From: Bacillota bacterium
GTDB lineage: Bacteria; Bacillota; DSM-12270; Thermacetogeniales; Thermacetogeniaceae
DNA: 13,426 nt
Reading direction: 5' to 3'
Assembly (NCBI GenBank): GCA_030627585.1
Contig: DAOURU010000008.1
Span: 1-13,426 of the forward strand
Positions 6,787 through 13,260 of this stretch are shown in pieces (within the stretch, counting starts at the first letter, position 1; every line of letters starts with the position of its first letter). The notes under the pieces are model-generated. The model was not told where the DNA came from. It searched no databases and saw nothing but the letters and a program-made list of their open reading frames with translations. A program made the position numbers and the translations under genes.

Positions 6787-6931
6787 CTATTTATCATAAT
6801 AAACCCAACCCTGTTTGGAACCTTTATTCTTAGCGTAATATAAAGCCTGATCCGCATGCTCTAAAAAGTTCCCTAAAAATATTTAGACGGGCTCTTTTAG
6901 AATAGCCAGGGAGGGCGGAGATTCCAACGGA
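6787..6931 (-). pseudogene. C-terminal remnant of a GGDEF (diguanylate cyclase-like) gene, frameshifted
   Basis: Reading the minus strand, codons at 6905-6931 give SVGISALPG, the typical strand before the last GGDEF helix. Codons at 6787-6870 give FLEHADQALYYAKNKGSK followed by QGWVYYDK and a TAG stop, a textbook GGDEF domain end. The two pieces are in different frames: the 34 bases between them need a one-base shift (11 codons plus one). Upstream of the first piece the frame reads for a few more codons and then hits the TAA that ends the small ORF at 6974. No GGDEF signature, A-site or sensor domain is present, so only about the last 50 residues of a lost diguanylate cyclase gene survive. 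It cannot be functional as a cyclase. Confidence 0.85.
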
Positions 6932-6973
6932 ATTCTCCCCGCAAGAGAAGCTCAATGTTTCAGGCCGCCTGGA

Positions 6974-7165
6974 TTAAAGGGTGCTCTTCCTGCACTTTTT
7001 AACAGCCTCCCGTAAAGCGCATATCATATCTTTGGTTTTTTCCACCCAGAGCACCTTTTCTTCCGGAGTCATTTCGGCCAGCTCCTTCCAGTATCTTTCA
7101 TCCCGGGTAGCCGAACGGTAGGTGCCGACGGGAAAGGAATCATGCTCACTTTTTTTCAATTTCAT
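6974..7165 (-). CDS. Small hypothetical protein (63 residues), start uncertain
   Basis: I do not recognise this. From ATG 7163-7165 it reads MKLKKSEHDSFPVGTYRSAT and continues with ERYWKELAEMTPEEKVLWVEKTKD, ending in a basic CRKSTL tail. It is charged and probably helical, without membrane segments. The TPEEK-xxW-VEKTK pattern resembles small hypothetical proteins found near nucleotidyltransferase or toxin-antitoxin genes, but no partner is here. The ATG has GAGGGG directly against it, a poor spacing; the frame is open to a TTG at 7240. An extended -10 (TGGTATACT) near 7203-7211 would give a leader that supports the ATG. It sits between a decayed GGDEF end and a GC-rich structured block, so it may itself be a fragment. 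Expression is unproven. Confidence 0.45.
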   Translation of the reverse strand: MKLKKSEHDSFPVGTYRSATRDERYWKELAEMTPEEKVLWVEKTKDMICALREAVKKCRKSTL

Positions 7166-7202
7166 CCCCTCGTTATCCCGGCTGCTGGCATGCTGCCATT
7201 TC

Positions 7203-7211
7203 GAGTATACC
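7203..7211 (-). promoter_or_regulatory. Possible extended -10 promoter of the small ORF
   Basis: The minus strand reads TGGTATACT, an extended -10 with TATACT. The hexamer 17 bases upstream (TTCTTT) is a weak -35. A start here would give a leader of about 35 bases before ATG 7165. Confidence 0.4.
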
Positions 7212-7240
7212 AGAAAATGTCTTTGAAAAGAAGATTGCAA

Positions 7241-7378
7241 TTATCCCGTTGCCGTTAATTGACGAGTTCTATTCCCCGGGGGAGCTCCGCCGCGGCCCTC
7301 GGGGGTGAAGCAATATCTTCACGGATGGTTTAGAACCTGATCCGCCCGTGGGGTGTATTAGCGGTTGTTGAAAGAAAT
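7241..7378. other. GC-rich structured intergenic block, possible mobile-element remnant
   Basis: This stretch has no convincing gene and is markedly richer in G+C than its neighbours. Three hairpins follow one another. The first is a 9-base-pair stem with one G-U pair and a 13-base loop (7274-7282 with 7296-7304). The second is GTGAAG-CAATAT-CTTCAC (7305-7322). The third is CGGATGGTT-TAG-AACC-(TG)-ATCCG (7322-7344). The plus-strand words TGAAGCA, TCACGG...TTTAG and CCGTGGGG resemble right ends of IS200/IS605-type elements, but there is no transposase, so this is only a suggestion. Confidence 0.5.
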
Positions 7379-7407
7379 AAAAAACCCCTTTAGCAAGGGG
7401 AACTTTT
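7379..7407 (-). terminator. Terminator of galT-glgA transcript
   Basis: On the minus strand CCCCTT-GCTA-AAGGGG (6 base pairs, 4-base loop, extended by flanking A-T pairs) is followed by a run of six T residues. It lies just past the glgA stop at 7418. Confidence 0.85.
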
Positions 7408-7417
7408 TAATTTCTGT

Positions 7418-8890
7418 TTATCCTACCACGCGGTATAAGGTTGCGAGGTGTTTATGAATGGCTTTGTCATAGAGTTGGGCGTATTGCCCGGCAGAGCGCT
7501 CCCAAGAATAATCGGCTTTCATTCCGTTAACCATTAAGCGGCGCCATTGCTCAGGCTTTTCCAGATAAATGGTAAGGGCGCGTTTTATAGCTTCTAATAG
7601 CGCTTTTGGTTCATAAACTTTAAATGAAAAACCGTTTCCCTCTCCTTTTTTCTCATCGTAATCCTGAACAGTATCTACTAAACCACCAGTTGCCCGGACA
7701 ATTGGGATTGTGCCGTATCTTAAACTAATTAATTGGGCAAGCCCGCAGGGTTCAAAACGCGATGGCATCAAAAACATATCTACACCGGCATAAATTTTTT
7801 TTGCGAGTTCTGGATTAAAACCTAAATTAATTGCGGCCTGTTGGGGGTATTTTATTTTGAATTCCGCGAATAACTTTTGGTAAGAATCTGCCCCGCTTCC
7901 TAATAGAATAAACTGAATACCTGTATCCATGATTTCGCCAAAAATATTACCGATCAGGTCAAGCCCTTTTTGCTCCACAAGCCTTGTAACAATGCCGATG
8001 AGTGGCGTGTCTCCTACAGGCAGCCCCGTTTCTTTTTGGAGCGCGTATTTATTTTCCCGCTTTAAATCAATTGTTTCAATGTTGTAATTCTTATAAATAT
8101 AAGGGTCTGTTTCCGGATTAAATTCTTCATAATCAATTCCGTTTAAAATTCCATATAAATCCTGGGCTCTTTTCCGAAGAAGGCCGTCGAGGCGCTCTCC
8201 ATATTCGGAAGTTTGGATTTCGAGTGCATATTTTTTGCTTACTGTATTAATTATATCCGCATAAAGGAGTCCTGCTTTCATAAAGTTTATTTTTCCGTAA
8301 AATTCCAAGCGTTCCAGGGTAAAAAATTCATCCCCTAATCCTATAAGCTTTAATGTCTTCTTGTTGAAAACTCCCTGGTACTGCAGGTTATGAATTGTAA
8401 ATAAAGTGGCAATTCTCTGGTAAAAAGGGTCCTCAGCGTATTTTGTCTTTAAGAAAAGGGGAATCAAAGCGGTCTGCCAGTCATTGCAGTGAATCAAGTG
8501 AGGCTGAAAATCAATCCGGGGGAGCATTCCAAGCAAAGCCTTTGAAAAAAAATTATACCGTTCTGCTTCATCTGCAAAACCGTAGATTCCATCACGGTAG
8601 AAATATTTATAATTATCGATAAAATAGACAGGAACTTGATAATTTCTACCTTTAAGCTTTGTTTGTCTAAGGATTCCTGTTTCCAAATGGTGATCCATTT
8701 CGACAGGATAATCTGTCACATAATCCCCTTCTGCAATTTGCTTATATTTCGGTAAAACAATTCGAACATCGTGCCCTAACTCAGCTAACGCTTTAGGAAG
8801 AGAACCTGCAACATCTCCCAACCCTCCTGTTTTCGCATAAGGTGCTACTTCTGAGGAAGCAAATAAAATCTTTAATAATTTCCTGGGCAC
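7418..8890 (-). CDS. glgA: Glycogen synthase (ADP-glucose type)
   Basis: A 490-residue GT5 glycogen/starch synthase of normal length that adds glucosyl units from ADP-glucose to the alpha-1,4-glucan. The ADP-glucose-binding KTGGLGDVAGSLPKAL is at residues 20-35 (Lys20). The C-terminal GT-B domain has VTRLVEQKGLDLIG, the FEPCGLAQLISLRYGTIP nucleotide-sugar signature and ATGGLVDTV. The start is GTG 8888-8890 with AAGGAGAG upstream. The start codon shares its first base with the TAG stop of the galT-like gene, so translation of the two is coupled. No glgC, glgB or glgP is in the window. The pair ends at a clear terminator. Confidence 0.97.
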   Translation of the reverse strand: MPRKLLKILFASSEVAPYAKTGGLGDVAGSLPKALAELGHDVRIVLPKYKQIAEGDYVTDYPVEMDHHLETGILRQTKLKGRNYQVPVYFIDNYKYFYRDGIYGFADEAERYNFFSKALLGMLPRIDFQPHLIHCNDWQTALIPLFLKTKYAEDPFYQRIATLFTIHNLQYQGVFNKKTLKLIGLGDEFFTLERLEFYGKINFMKAGLLYADIINTVSKKYALEIQTSEYGERLDGLLRKRAQDLYGILNGIDYEEFNPETDPYIYKNYNIETIDLKRENKYALQKETGLPVGDTPLIGIVTRLVEQKGLDLIGNIFGEIMDTGIQFILLGSGADSYQKLFAEFKIKYPQQAAINLGFNPELAKKIYAGVDMFLMPSRFEPCGLAQLISLRYGTIPIVRATGGLVDTVQDYDEKKGEGNGFSFKVYEPKALLEAIKRALTIYLEKPEQWRRLMVNGMKADYSWERSAGQYAQLYDKAIHKHLATLYRVVG

Positions 8891-9930
8891 TAAAGTTTCT
8901 CTCCTTTCTTTAAGTTTTTTAATCGGTGTTTTGTTTCTTTTAAGTACTTTGCTGCTGTCTCAGGAGAGGTAGGGTTAATGTAAATTCCAGTTCCCCACTC
9001 AAAACCGGCAACGGTTGTAAGGCGGGGAAAAATTTCTAAATGCCAATGATAATAAGGAGCTTCAGTATAACCAGCCGGAGCTGTATGAAGCATGAGATTA
9101 TAGGGGGGGTGGTTTAGCGAGGAGACAATCTTTTGCATCGTTTCTTTAACAATTATACTCAACTGGTTTAATAAAGATTCATCAAGGAGCGAAAAGCTCG
9201 CCTGGTGCTGCTTGGGAAGAATCCAGGTTTCAAAAGGGAAACGGGATGCAAAGGGGCAATAGGCAATGAAACCCTCGTTCTCCGCAACAACCCTTTCGTT
9301 TTTTTTTGATTCTTGTTGATTCATTTCACAGTAAAGGCAGCCCCCCTTTTCTTTAAAAAAATGTTGGGCTCCCTTCAGTTCTGCTTCAATTACATCAGGA
9401 ATTAGGGGTGTCGCGATTAACTGGCTGTGAGGGTGCTCTAAAGAAGCGCCTGCCACCGCCCCCGAATTTTTAAAAATTTGGACATATTTGATTGCATCCT
9501 CTTTCATTAGTGAATTATGGCGCTCTCGCCACGCGCGAAAAACTTCTTGAAGTTGATGAATGGGGTGTTGTTCCAAAGAGGCATCGTGTTCAGGAGATTC
9601 GATAATTACTTCATGAGCACCGATGCCGGTCATTATCTGAAAAAAGCTTTCTTCAAAGGGGTTGAGCAGGTCTTGGCATCCATTTTTTTTGAGGGCTGGA
9701 AATTTGTTCGGTACTACCCGGATCCACCAGCCGCGTTCGTTTGGTTTCGTTTCGGGTTCCCGGAAGGCCATTATTTCGGGCGGCGTTTTATCTTCGTTGC
9801 CCGCGCAAAAAGGACAAGTACCCCTTTTGCACTCATCCTGCTTTATGTTGAAGTCTATGGGCCTTTTACTGCGTTCGGTGGCAATAATAACCCACTTTTT
9901 CGTAACAGGCTCCTGTCTTAATTCAGGCAT
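8890..9930 (-). CDS. galT: GalT-family nucleotidyltransferase (galactose-1-phosphate uridylyltransferase type)
   Basis: A 346-residue HIT-superfamily protein of GalT length, from ATG 9928-9930 with AGGAGG 12 bases upstream. Zinc ligands CPFC (39-42) lie near the N-terminus. The active site is EHPHSQLIATP (165-175), with nucleophilic His168 and Gln170; the residue between them is Ser, whereas classical GalT has HPHGQ. A second Cys pair (CLYC) follows. The C-terminal domain carries YHWHLEIFPR, another metal/substrate motif of the family. GalT swaps UMP between UDP-glucose and galactose-1-phosphate. Because it is coupled to glgA and has the HPHSQ variant, an ADP-glucose phosphorylase-like role is an alternative. 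No galK or galE is nearby. The family is certain; the substrate is not. Confidence 0.9.
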   Translation of the reverse strand: MPELRQEPVTKKWVIIATERSKRPIDFNIKQDECKRGTCPFCAGNEDKTPPEIMAFREPETKPNERGWWIRVVPNKFPALKKNGCQDLLNPFEESFFQIMTGIGAHEVIIESPEHDASLEQHPIHQLQEVFRAWRERHNSLMKEDAIKYVQIFKNSGAVAGASLEHPHSQLIATPLIPDVIEAELKGAQHFFKEKGGCLYCEMNQQESKKNERVVAENEGFIAYCPFASRFPFETWILPKQHQASFSLLDESLLNQLSIIVKETMQKIVSSLNHPPYNLMLHTAPAGYTEAPYYHWHLEIFPRLTTVAGFEWGTGIYINPTSPETAAKYLKETKHRLKNLKKGEKL

Positions 9931-10017
9931 TTTTTTTATTTTTCCTCCTGTTTCCGCAAAAAGTTTCCTTTTCAGTTTTCTCTCCCGGAATCTGTTTTAT
10001 GCAGGGAATTCTTAAAA

Positions 10018-10182
10018 TTAAAAAACCTTCTTCTTCTTGAGGCGGCTCAAAACACTTCTTGCCATTTGCCTGATTACACTTTCGGGCACTTTGCGGGAGC
10101 GTGAATTAATGTGAATAAAATTTTTTTTTATGGTTAAACTGATTAAAGGAAGGTCTCTCGTTCCTGTTAAGTAACCGGTCAT
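10018..10182 (-). CDS. Possible small protein (54 residues), very basic
   Basis: ATG at 10180-10182 opens a 54-codon frame ending in TAA (10018-10020). The product begins MTGYLTGTRDLPLISLTIKK and ends with RQMARSVLSRLKKKKVF. It is strongly basic and amphipathic at the C-terminus. There is an in-frame stop two codons upstream of the ATG, so this is the first possible start. No good ribosome binding site is present, and the start codon lies inside a hairpin. I recognise no family. It may be a real leader or small protein, a gene fragment, or a chance frame. Confidence 0.3.
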   Translation of the reverse strand: MTGYLTGTRDLPLISLTIKKNFIHINSRSRKVPESVIRQMARSVLSRLKKKKVF

Positions 10183-10225
10183 TACTTAAATAGCCTGACC
10201 AGCGAAGAAAGCGAGATGACCTTCC
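10148..10225. repeat. Nested inverted repeats (two stacked hairpins)
   Basis: The outer arms GGAAGGTCTCTCG (10148-10160) and CGAGATGACCTTCC (10212-10225) pair over 13 positions with one bulged base. The inner arms TTAAGTAA (10167-10174) and TTACTTAA (10182-10189) are perfect, with a 7-base loop CCGGTCA. An alternative pairing GGTCA/TGACC (10177-10181 with 10195-10199) competes with the inner hairpin. The overall shape is that of a structured RNA or a small mobile repeat. Confidence 0.75.
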
Positions 10226-10291
10226 TTATAATTCCCCTTCACGAGAACTTTTTTAAAACCACAGGAAGAACCTCTCTTTAACCCCGGGAAT

Positions 10292-10783
10292 TTATTTTGA
10301 AGCGTGATTTTTCTCCTCCTTTTCCTCCTTTGGATTTTCTTCAGGATAATAAAGCAATCCAAGACGACAGAGAATAGGGGAACTGTACAGGGCCAGGAAA
10401 ATACAAAGAACGCTTATCAGGGTTAAAAAATAAAGACCGAGACCGATCGCCATTCCCAAGCCTGCTGTAGTCCACAGGTTGGCTGCAGTTGTTAATCCTC
10501 TGATATTTCCGCGATCTTTCCAAATAACTCCAGCACCGAGAAAACCAATTCCAGTAACTATTTGTGCTGCAACCCGTCCGGGATCCGTCTGAAAACCGCT
10601 TATATGTGGAAGGCTTTGAAGTCCGTATGCGCTTATGATCATAAACAGAGTAGAGCCAATACAAACTAAGGAGTAGGTCCGAATACCAGCGGGTTTTTGT
10701 TGTTTTGTTCGCTCATAACCGATTATGAGTCCTATCAGGAGGGATATTACCATTCTGATTATAATTTCCTGATAAGAAAGCAA
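10292..10783 (-). CDS. MgtC/SapB family membrane protein
   Basis: A 163-residue membrane protein with about four membrane segments (residues roughly 6-22, 35-55, 76-90 and 97-138). DPGRVAAQIVTGIGFLGAGV (68-87) is the family signature with its conserved Asp68. It is followed by RGLTTAANLWTTAGLGMAIG (95-114). The start is TTG 10781-10783 behind GGAGGGG. The tail is charged (EEKEEKNHASK) and cytoplasmic. Short members like this are the SapB type, without the C-terminal ACT-like domain of Salmonella MgtC. The family is linked to magnesium limitation, F-type ATPase inhibition and phosphate control. Its leader contains the TTAAC array at 10806-10850, suggesting phosphate-type regulation. It has its own promoter. 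Confidence 0.92.
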   Translation of the reverse strand: MLSYQEIIIRMVISLLIGLIIGYERTKQQKPAGIRTYSLVCIGSTLFMIISAYGLQSLPHISGFQTDPGRVAAQIVTGIGFLGAGVIWKDRGNIRGLTTAANLWTTAGLGMAIGLGLYFLTLISVLCIFLALYSSPILCRLGLLYYPEENPKEEKEEKNHASK

Positions 10784-10805
10784 CTTTCCCCCCTCCTCTC
10801 CAGAT

Positions 10806-10850
10806 TTAACCTTAACGGGAATTTAACATTACTTTAACTCAAACTTAACA
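10806..10850 (+). promoter_or_regulatory. Pho-box-like array of TTAAC repeats
   Basis: On the plus strand TTAAC starts at 10806, 10812, 10823, 10834 and 10845. The last four are spaced exactly 11 bases, i.e. 6-base repeats TTAACG, TTAACA, TTAACT, TTAACA with 5-base spacers. That matches the known Bacillus PhoP site pattern (TTAACA-like repeats, 5-base gaps). The array overlaps the -10 of the mgtC-like promoter and its leader, on the strand opposite to the gene, a layout that suggests repression. The regulator itself is not in the window. Confidence 0.65.
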
Positions 10851-10870
10851 TAAATAAATTTTTCTGTCAA
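10842..10870 (-). promoter_or_regulatory. Promoter of the mgtC-like gene
   Basis: On the minus strand a perfect TTGACA (10865-10870) is followed after 17 bases by TAAGTT (10842-10847), preceded by a TGn extension. It sits directly downstream of the VWA-gene terminator, so it begins a separate transcript. Confidence 0.65.
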
Positions 10871-10873
10871 TTG

Positions 10874-10901
10874 AAAAAAAGCTACTATTGTTTAGGTAGC
10901 T
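10874..10901 (-). terminator. Terminator of the guaB-moxR-VWA transcript
   Basis: On the minus strand AGCTAC and GTAGCT form a 6-base-pair stem with a 10-base loop, followed by seven T residues. It starts about 30 bases after the VWA-gene stop. Confidence 0.75.
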
Positions 10902-10931
10902 CGAAGGTAGAGTGCATAATTTTGAAACTTC

Positions 10932-12344
10932 TTACAAGATTGCTTCAATAACCTCTTCAAGTTGTTTCAGGTTTCGGCATTCAAATATCTGCCGGCAATA
11001 AGGAGCGTAAATTCTCATAATACTATCCTCTGTATCCCAGCAATTTTGTGGTTGGGGATTAAACCACAGGACTTTTCTCACTTGATCCGCAATTTTTTGT
11101 AAATATTCCTTTTCATCCGGTCGCCAGTTATTTCTTGCGTCACCCAATATGATGATCGTGCTTTTAGAAGAAACTCCAGCTAAATATTTATTTGTAAAGA
11201 TTGTGAATACCTTGCCGAAGTCAGAAAAACCCGAATAAGAAAAATAGGCTTTGGAAAAAGCTTCTTGAAGGGCCTCTTCGATATCCCTCTTGAGAAAATA
11301 CTCTGTAACCTCATCGATCCTATCTACAAAAAGAAAAGAACGCACCGCCCGAAATCTATTTTGGATGGTATAAACAAGCTGCAGCATAAACTCACTAAAG
11401 ACTGCCACTGAACCTGAAACGTCGCATAAAAGAACAAGCTCCGGCTTGCTGATGACTTTCCTCCGGTACTTTAAACGGATTGGCGTTCCACCTGTGAGGA
11501 GGGCCTGCCTTACCGTTCTTCGCAAGTCAATTTCTCCCCGCTTCGATCTTCGGTAACGTCGGGCATATTTTGAAGCTAATTTACGTGCAAGCCTTGTAAT
11601 CCGCTTGCGAATTTCATCAACTTCAACTTGATTTAACCTGTAAAATTCCTTTTCCCTCAAGTTTGCAAAAATCGCAATCTCTTCTAGGGCATCTTGGCCA
11701 AAATTTTGGACAAAGAATGCCTCTAATAGTTCTTTAATTTTATTTTCAAGGTAAGTAAGGCAGTCTAACCACTTGGTGTAAGTGACATCACTGATTTTTT
11801 CTTTTTCTTTAATGCGCTCTAATCGGTTAACCCCTTCGTACCAGCCTATAGCAACTTTGGCCTGCTCAATAATTATATCTAATTGCGCGAGTTGATCTCG
11901 GCTGAGTTTTCCCAGGCTTTTTACGGCTAATTCGGCAAGGGCACGGAGTAGAGGATAGTTATTCTCGCGAACTGCTTTTACCAGCAAAAGAGCGGGAGAG
12001 GCACCCCCTCCCCTTCCCCTTCCTGTTCCCTCCGCATTTTGAACTAATTCCACATTAACCTGGAGATTGTCCTTTACCTCTGGATCTCCTAGATCTCTAA
12101 AATTTTCATGCTCGTTTCTTTCAGGTTTGTCCGGTAAAGATAAAAAAAAGAGCCGAAAAAGTTTATTAAATAGGTACTTATCAGCTTGTTCCTTGACCAA
12201 AGTACAGCACAAGGCATGATAAAAATCTTCCCGGTTAAACCCTACCTCAGCCGTGGCTTTCAGTGCATCCGTAACTTGCGAAAAAGAAATATCCACCCCG
12301 CCCTTACGCAAAAGCCTGCAAAATTTCAAAATTTTCTCTTCCAT
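10932..12344 (-). CDS. VWA domain protein, CoxE type
   Basis: A 470-residue protein of the VWA-containing CoxE-like family (PF05762). Residues 1-300 are helical and charged, with a glycine/arginine-rich loop (TGRGRGGGAS, 107-116). The von Willebrand A domain at about 302-470 has a complete MIDAS start, DVSGS (308-312), with SGFSDFG (371-377) and LGDARNNWRPD (400-410) as later metal-loop regions. WFNPQPQNCWDTEDS (427-441) is the family's C-terminal signature. The start is ATG 12344. The upstream purine-rich site (AAAGGAAAA) is about 15 bases away, rather far. It lies 23 bases after the MoxR-type gene. Such MoxR-VWA pairs act as metal- or cofactor-insertion chaperones (for example CoxD-CoxE in CO dehydrogenase maturation). 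The client here is unknown and no CO dehydrogenase gene is present. Confidence 0.93.
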   Translation of the reverse strand: MEEKILKFCRLLRKGGVDISFSQVTDALKATAEVGFNREDFYHALCCTLVKEQADKYLFNKLFRLFFLSLPDKPERNEHENFRDLGDPEVKDNLQVNVELVQNAEGTGRGRGGGASPALLLVKAVRENNYPLLRALAELAVKSLGKLSRDQLAQLDIIIEQAKVAIGWYEGVNRLERIKEKEKISDVTYTKWLDCLTYLENKIKELLEAFFVQNFGQDALEEIAIFANLREKEFYRLNQVEVDEIRKRITRLARKLASKYARRYRRSKRGEIDLRRTVRQALLTGGTPIRLKYRRKVISKPELVLLCDVSGSVAVFSEFMLQLVYTIQNRFRAVRSFLFVDRIDEVTEYFLKRDIEEALQEAFSKAYFSYSGFSDFGKVFTIFTNKYLAGVSSKSTIIILGDARNNWRPDEKEYLQKIADQVRKVLWFNPQPQNCWDTEDSIMRIYAPYCRQIFECRNLKQLEEVIEAIL

Positions 12345-12367
12345 AATAAATACATTTTCCTTTGTAA

Positions 12368-13237
12368 TTAATGTTCTGGAATAAAAGAAGAGACTTTTGG
12401 CGAGATTTTTTCAATATCGCTCTGGTACTTTAAAAGAATACTTATAGTATTTCGAATAATTTCTTCATCTATAAAGTTTATGCCTAAACTTAAGAGGGCT
12501 TGAGCCCAATCAATTGTTTCGGCAATACTGGGGGCCTTTTTTAATTTTTGTTTTCTGATTGTTTGAGCAAAACGAACAAGTTGTTGGGCAAGGGCCTGCT
12601 TGATACCTGGTACTTTCAAGTAAATAATATCAAGTTCTCGTTCATAGGCTGGGTAGTCAAGGTATAAATGGATACACCTTCTCTTCAAGGCGTCACCAAA
12701 TTCACGGAAATTATTGCTGGTAAGAATGACGATTGGGATGTGAGTAGCTTTGACAGTACCTAATTCGGGAATTGTTACTTGGTAATCGGAGAGGATCTCT
12801 AATAGAAAACTCTCGAACTCTTCGTCGCTTTTATCCACTTCGTCAATTAGCAAAACAACCGGTTCTTCTGCCAGCAAGGCCTCTAAAAGCGGTCGAGTTA
12901 AAAGAAATTCAGGAGTAAAAATATTTTGTTTGGCTTCCTCCCAAGTTTTGCTTTCTATTTGATCAGTATGAAGCCGCAAAAGCTGTTTTTGATAATTCCA
13001 TTCATATAAAGCCTTAGCTTCATCCAAGCCTTCGTAACACTGGAGACGAATCAACCGGCTCTTTGTTGCAGCAGCTAAAACTTTTGCCAACTCAGTTTTA
13101 CCGACTCCTGCAGGACCTTCCACCAAAAGAGGCTTTTGAAGTTTCAGAGCAAGGTAAACAATTGTTGCAACATTCCGGTCTGTAATGTATTCACATTCGG
13201 CCAGTCTTTGCTGGAGTTCCTCAATAGATGAAAACAT
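12368..13237 (-). CDS. MoxR-type AAA+ ATPase
   Basis: I use ATG 13235-13237 as start, because the GAGGAGTGA just upstream is a ribosome binding site; a TTG seven codons earlier lies inside that site. This gives 289 residues. Walker A is GPAGVGKT (41-48), Walker B VVLLIDEVD (127-135), sensor 1 TSNN (173-176), and the arginine-finger region LKRRC (184-188). Sequence and length match the MoxR/CoxD-like clade (AAA_5-type). It would form a hexameric ATPase that remodels a client together with the VWA protein encoded 23 bases downstream. The guaB stop is 23 bases upstream, so all three genes are probably one operon. Confidence 0.94.
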   Translation of the reverse strand: MFSSIEELQQRLAECEYITDRNVATIVYLALKLQKPLLVEGPAGVGKTELAKVLAAATKSRLIRLQCYEGLDEAKALYEWNYQKQLLRLHTDQIESKTWEEAKQNIFTPEFLLTRPLLEALLAEEPVVLLIDEVDKSDEEFESFLLEILSDYQVTIPELGTVKATHIPIVILTSNNFREFGDALKRRCIHLYLDYPAYERELDIIYLKVPGIKQALAQQLVRFAQTIRKQKLKKAPSIAETIDWAQALLSLGINFIDEEIIRNTISILLKYQSDIEKISPKVSSFIPEH

Positions 13238-13260
13238 GATACGGTCACTCCTCAAGTTAC

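Larger units (their letters stand above)
9931..10291. other. 361-base region between galT and mgtC-like gene
   Basis: The region holds a possible 54-residue minus-strand ORF (10018-10182) and a nested inverted-repeat block (10148-10225), each listed separately. Outside these I see a short TTGAG-gcgg-CTCAA hairpin near 10038-10051 and a nine-base T run on the plus strand near 10121-10129. No promoter for the galT-like gene can be picked with confidence. Confidence 0.6.

Noticed and set aside
7274..7350. Group II intron domain V or CRISPR repeat
   Set aside because: No domain V consensus and no regularly repeated spacers are visible.
9517..10015. Long plus-strand frames opposite galT
   Set aside because: They are antisense shadows of a clearly identified gene and have no ribosome binding sites or motifs.
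10148..10225. Nested inverted repeat as a simple terminator of the mgtC-like gene
   Set aside because: No T run directly follows the outer stem on the minus strand; the stems are too complex for a standard terminator.
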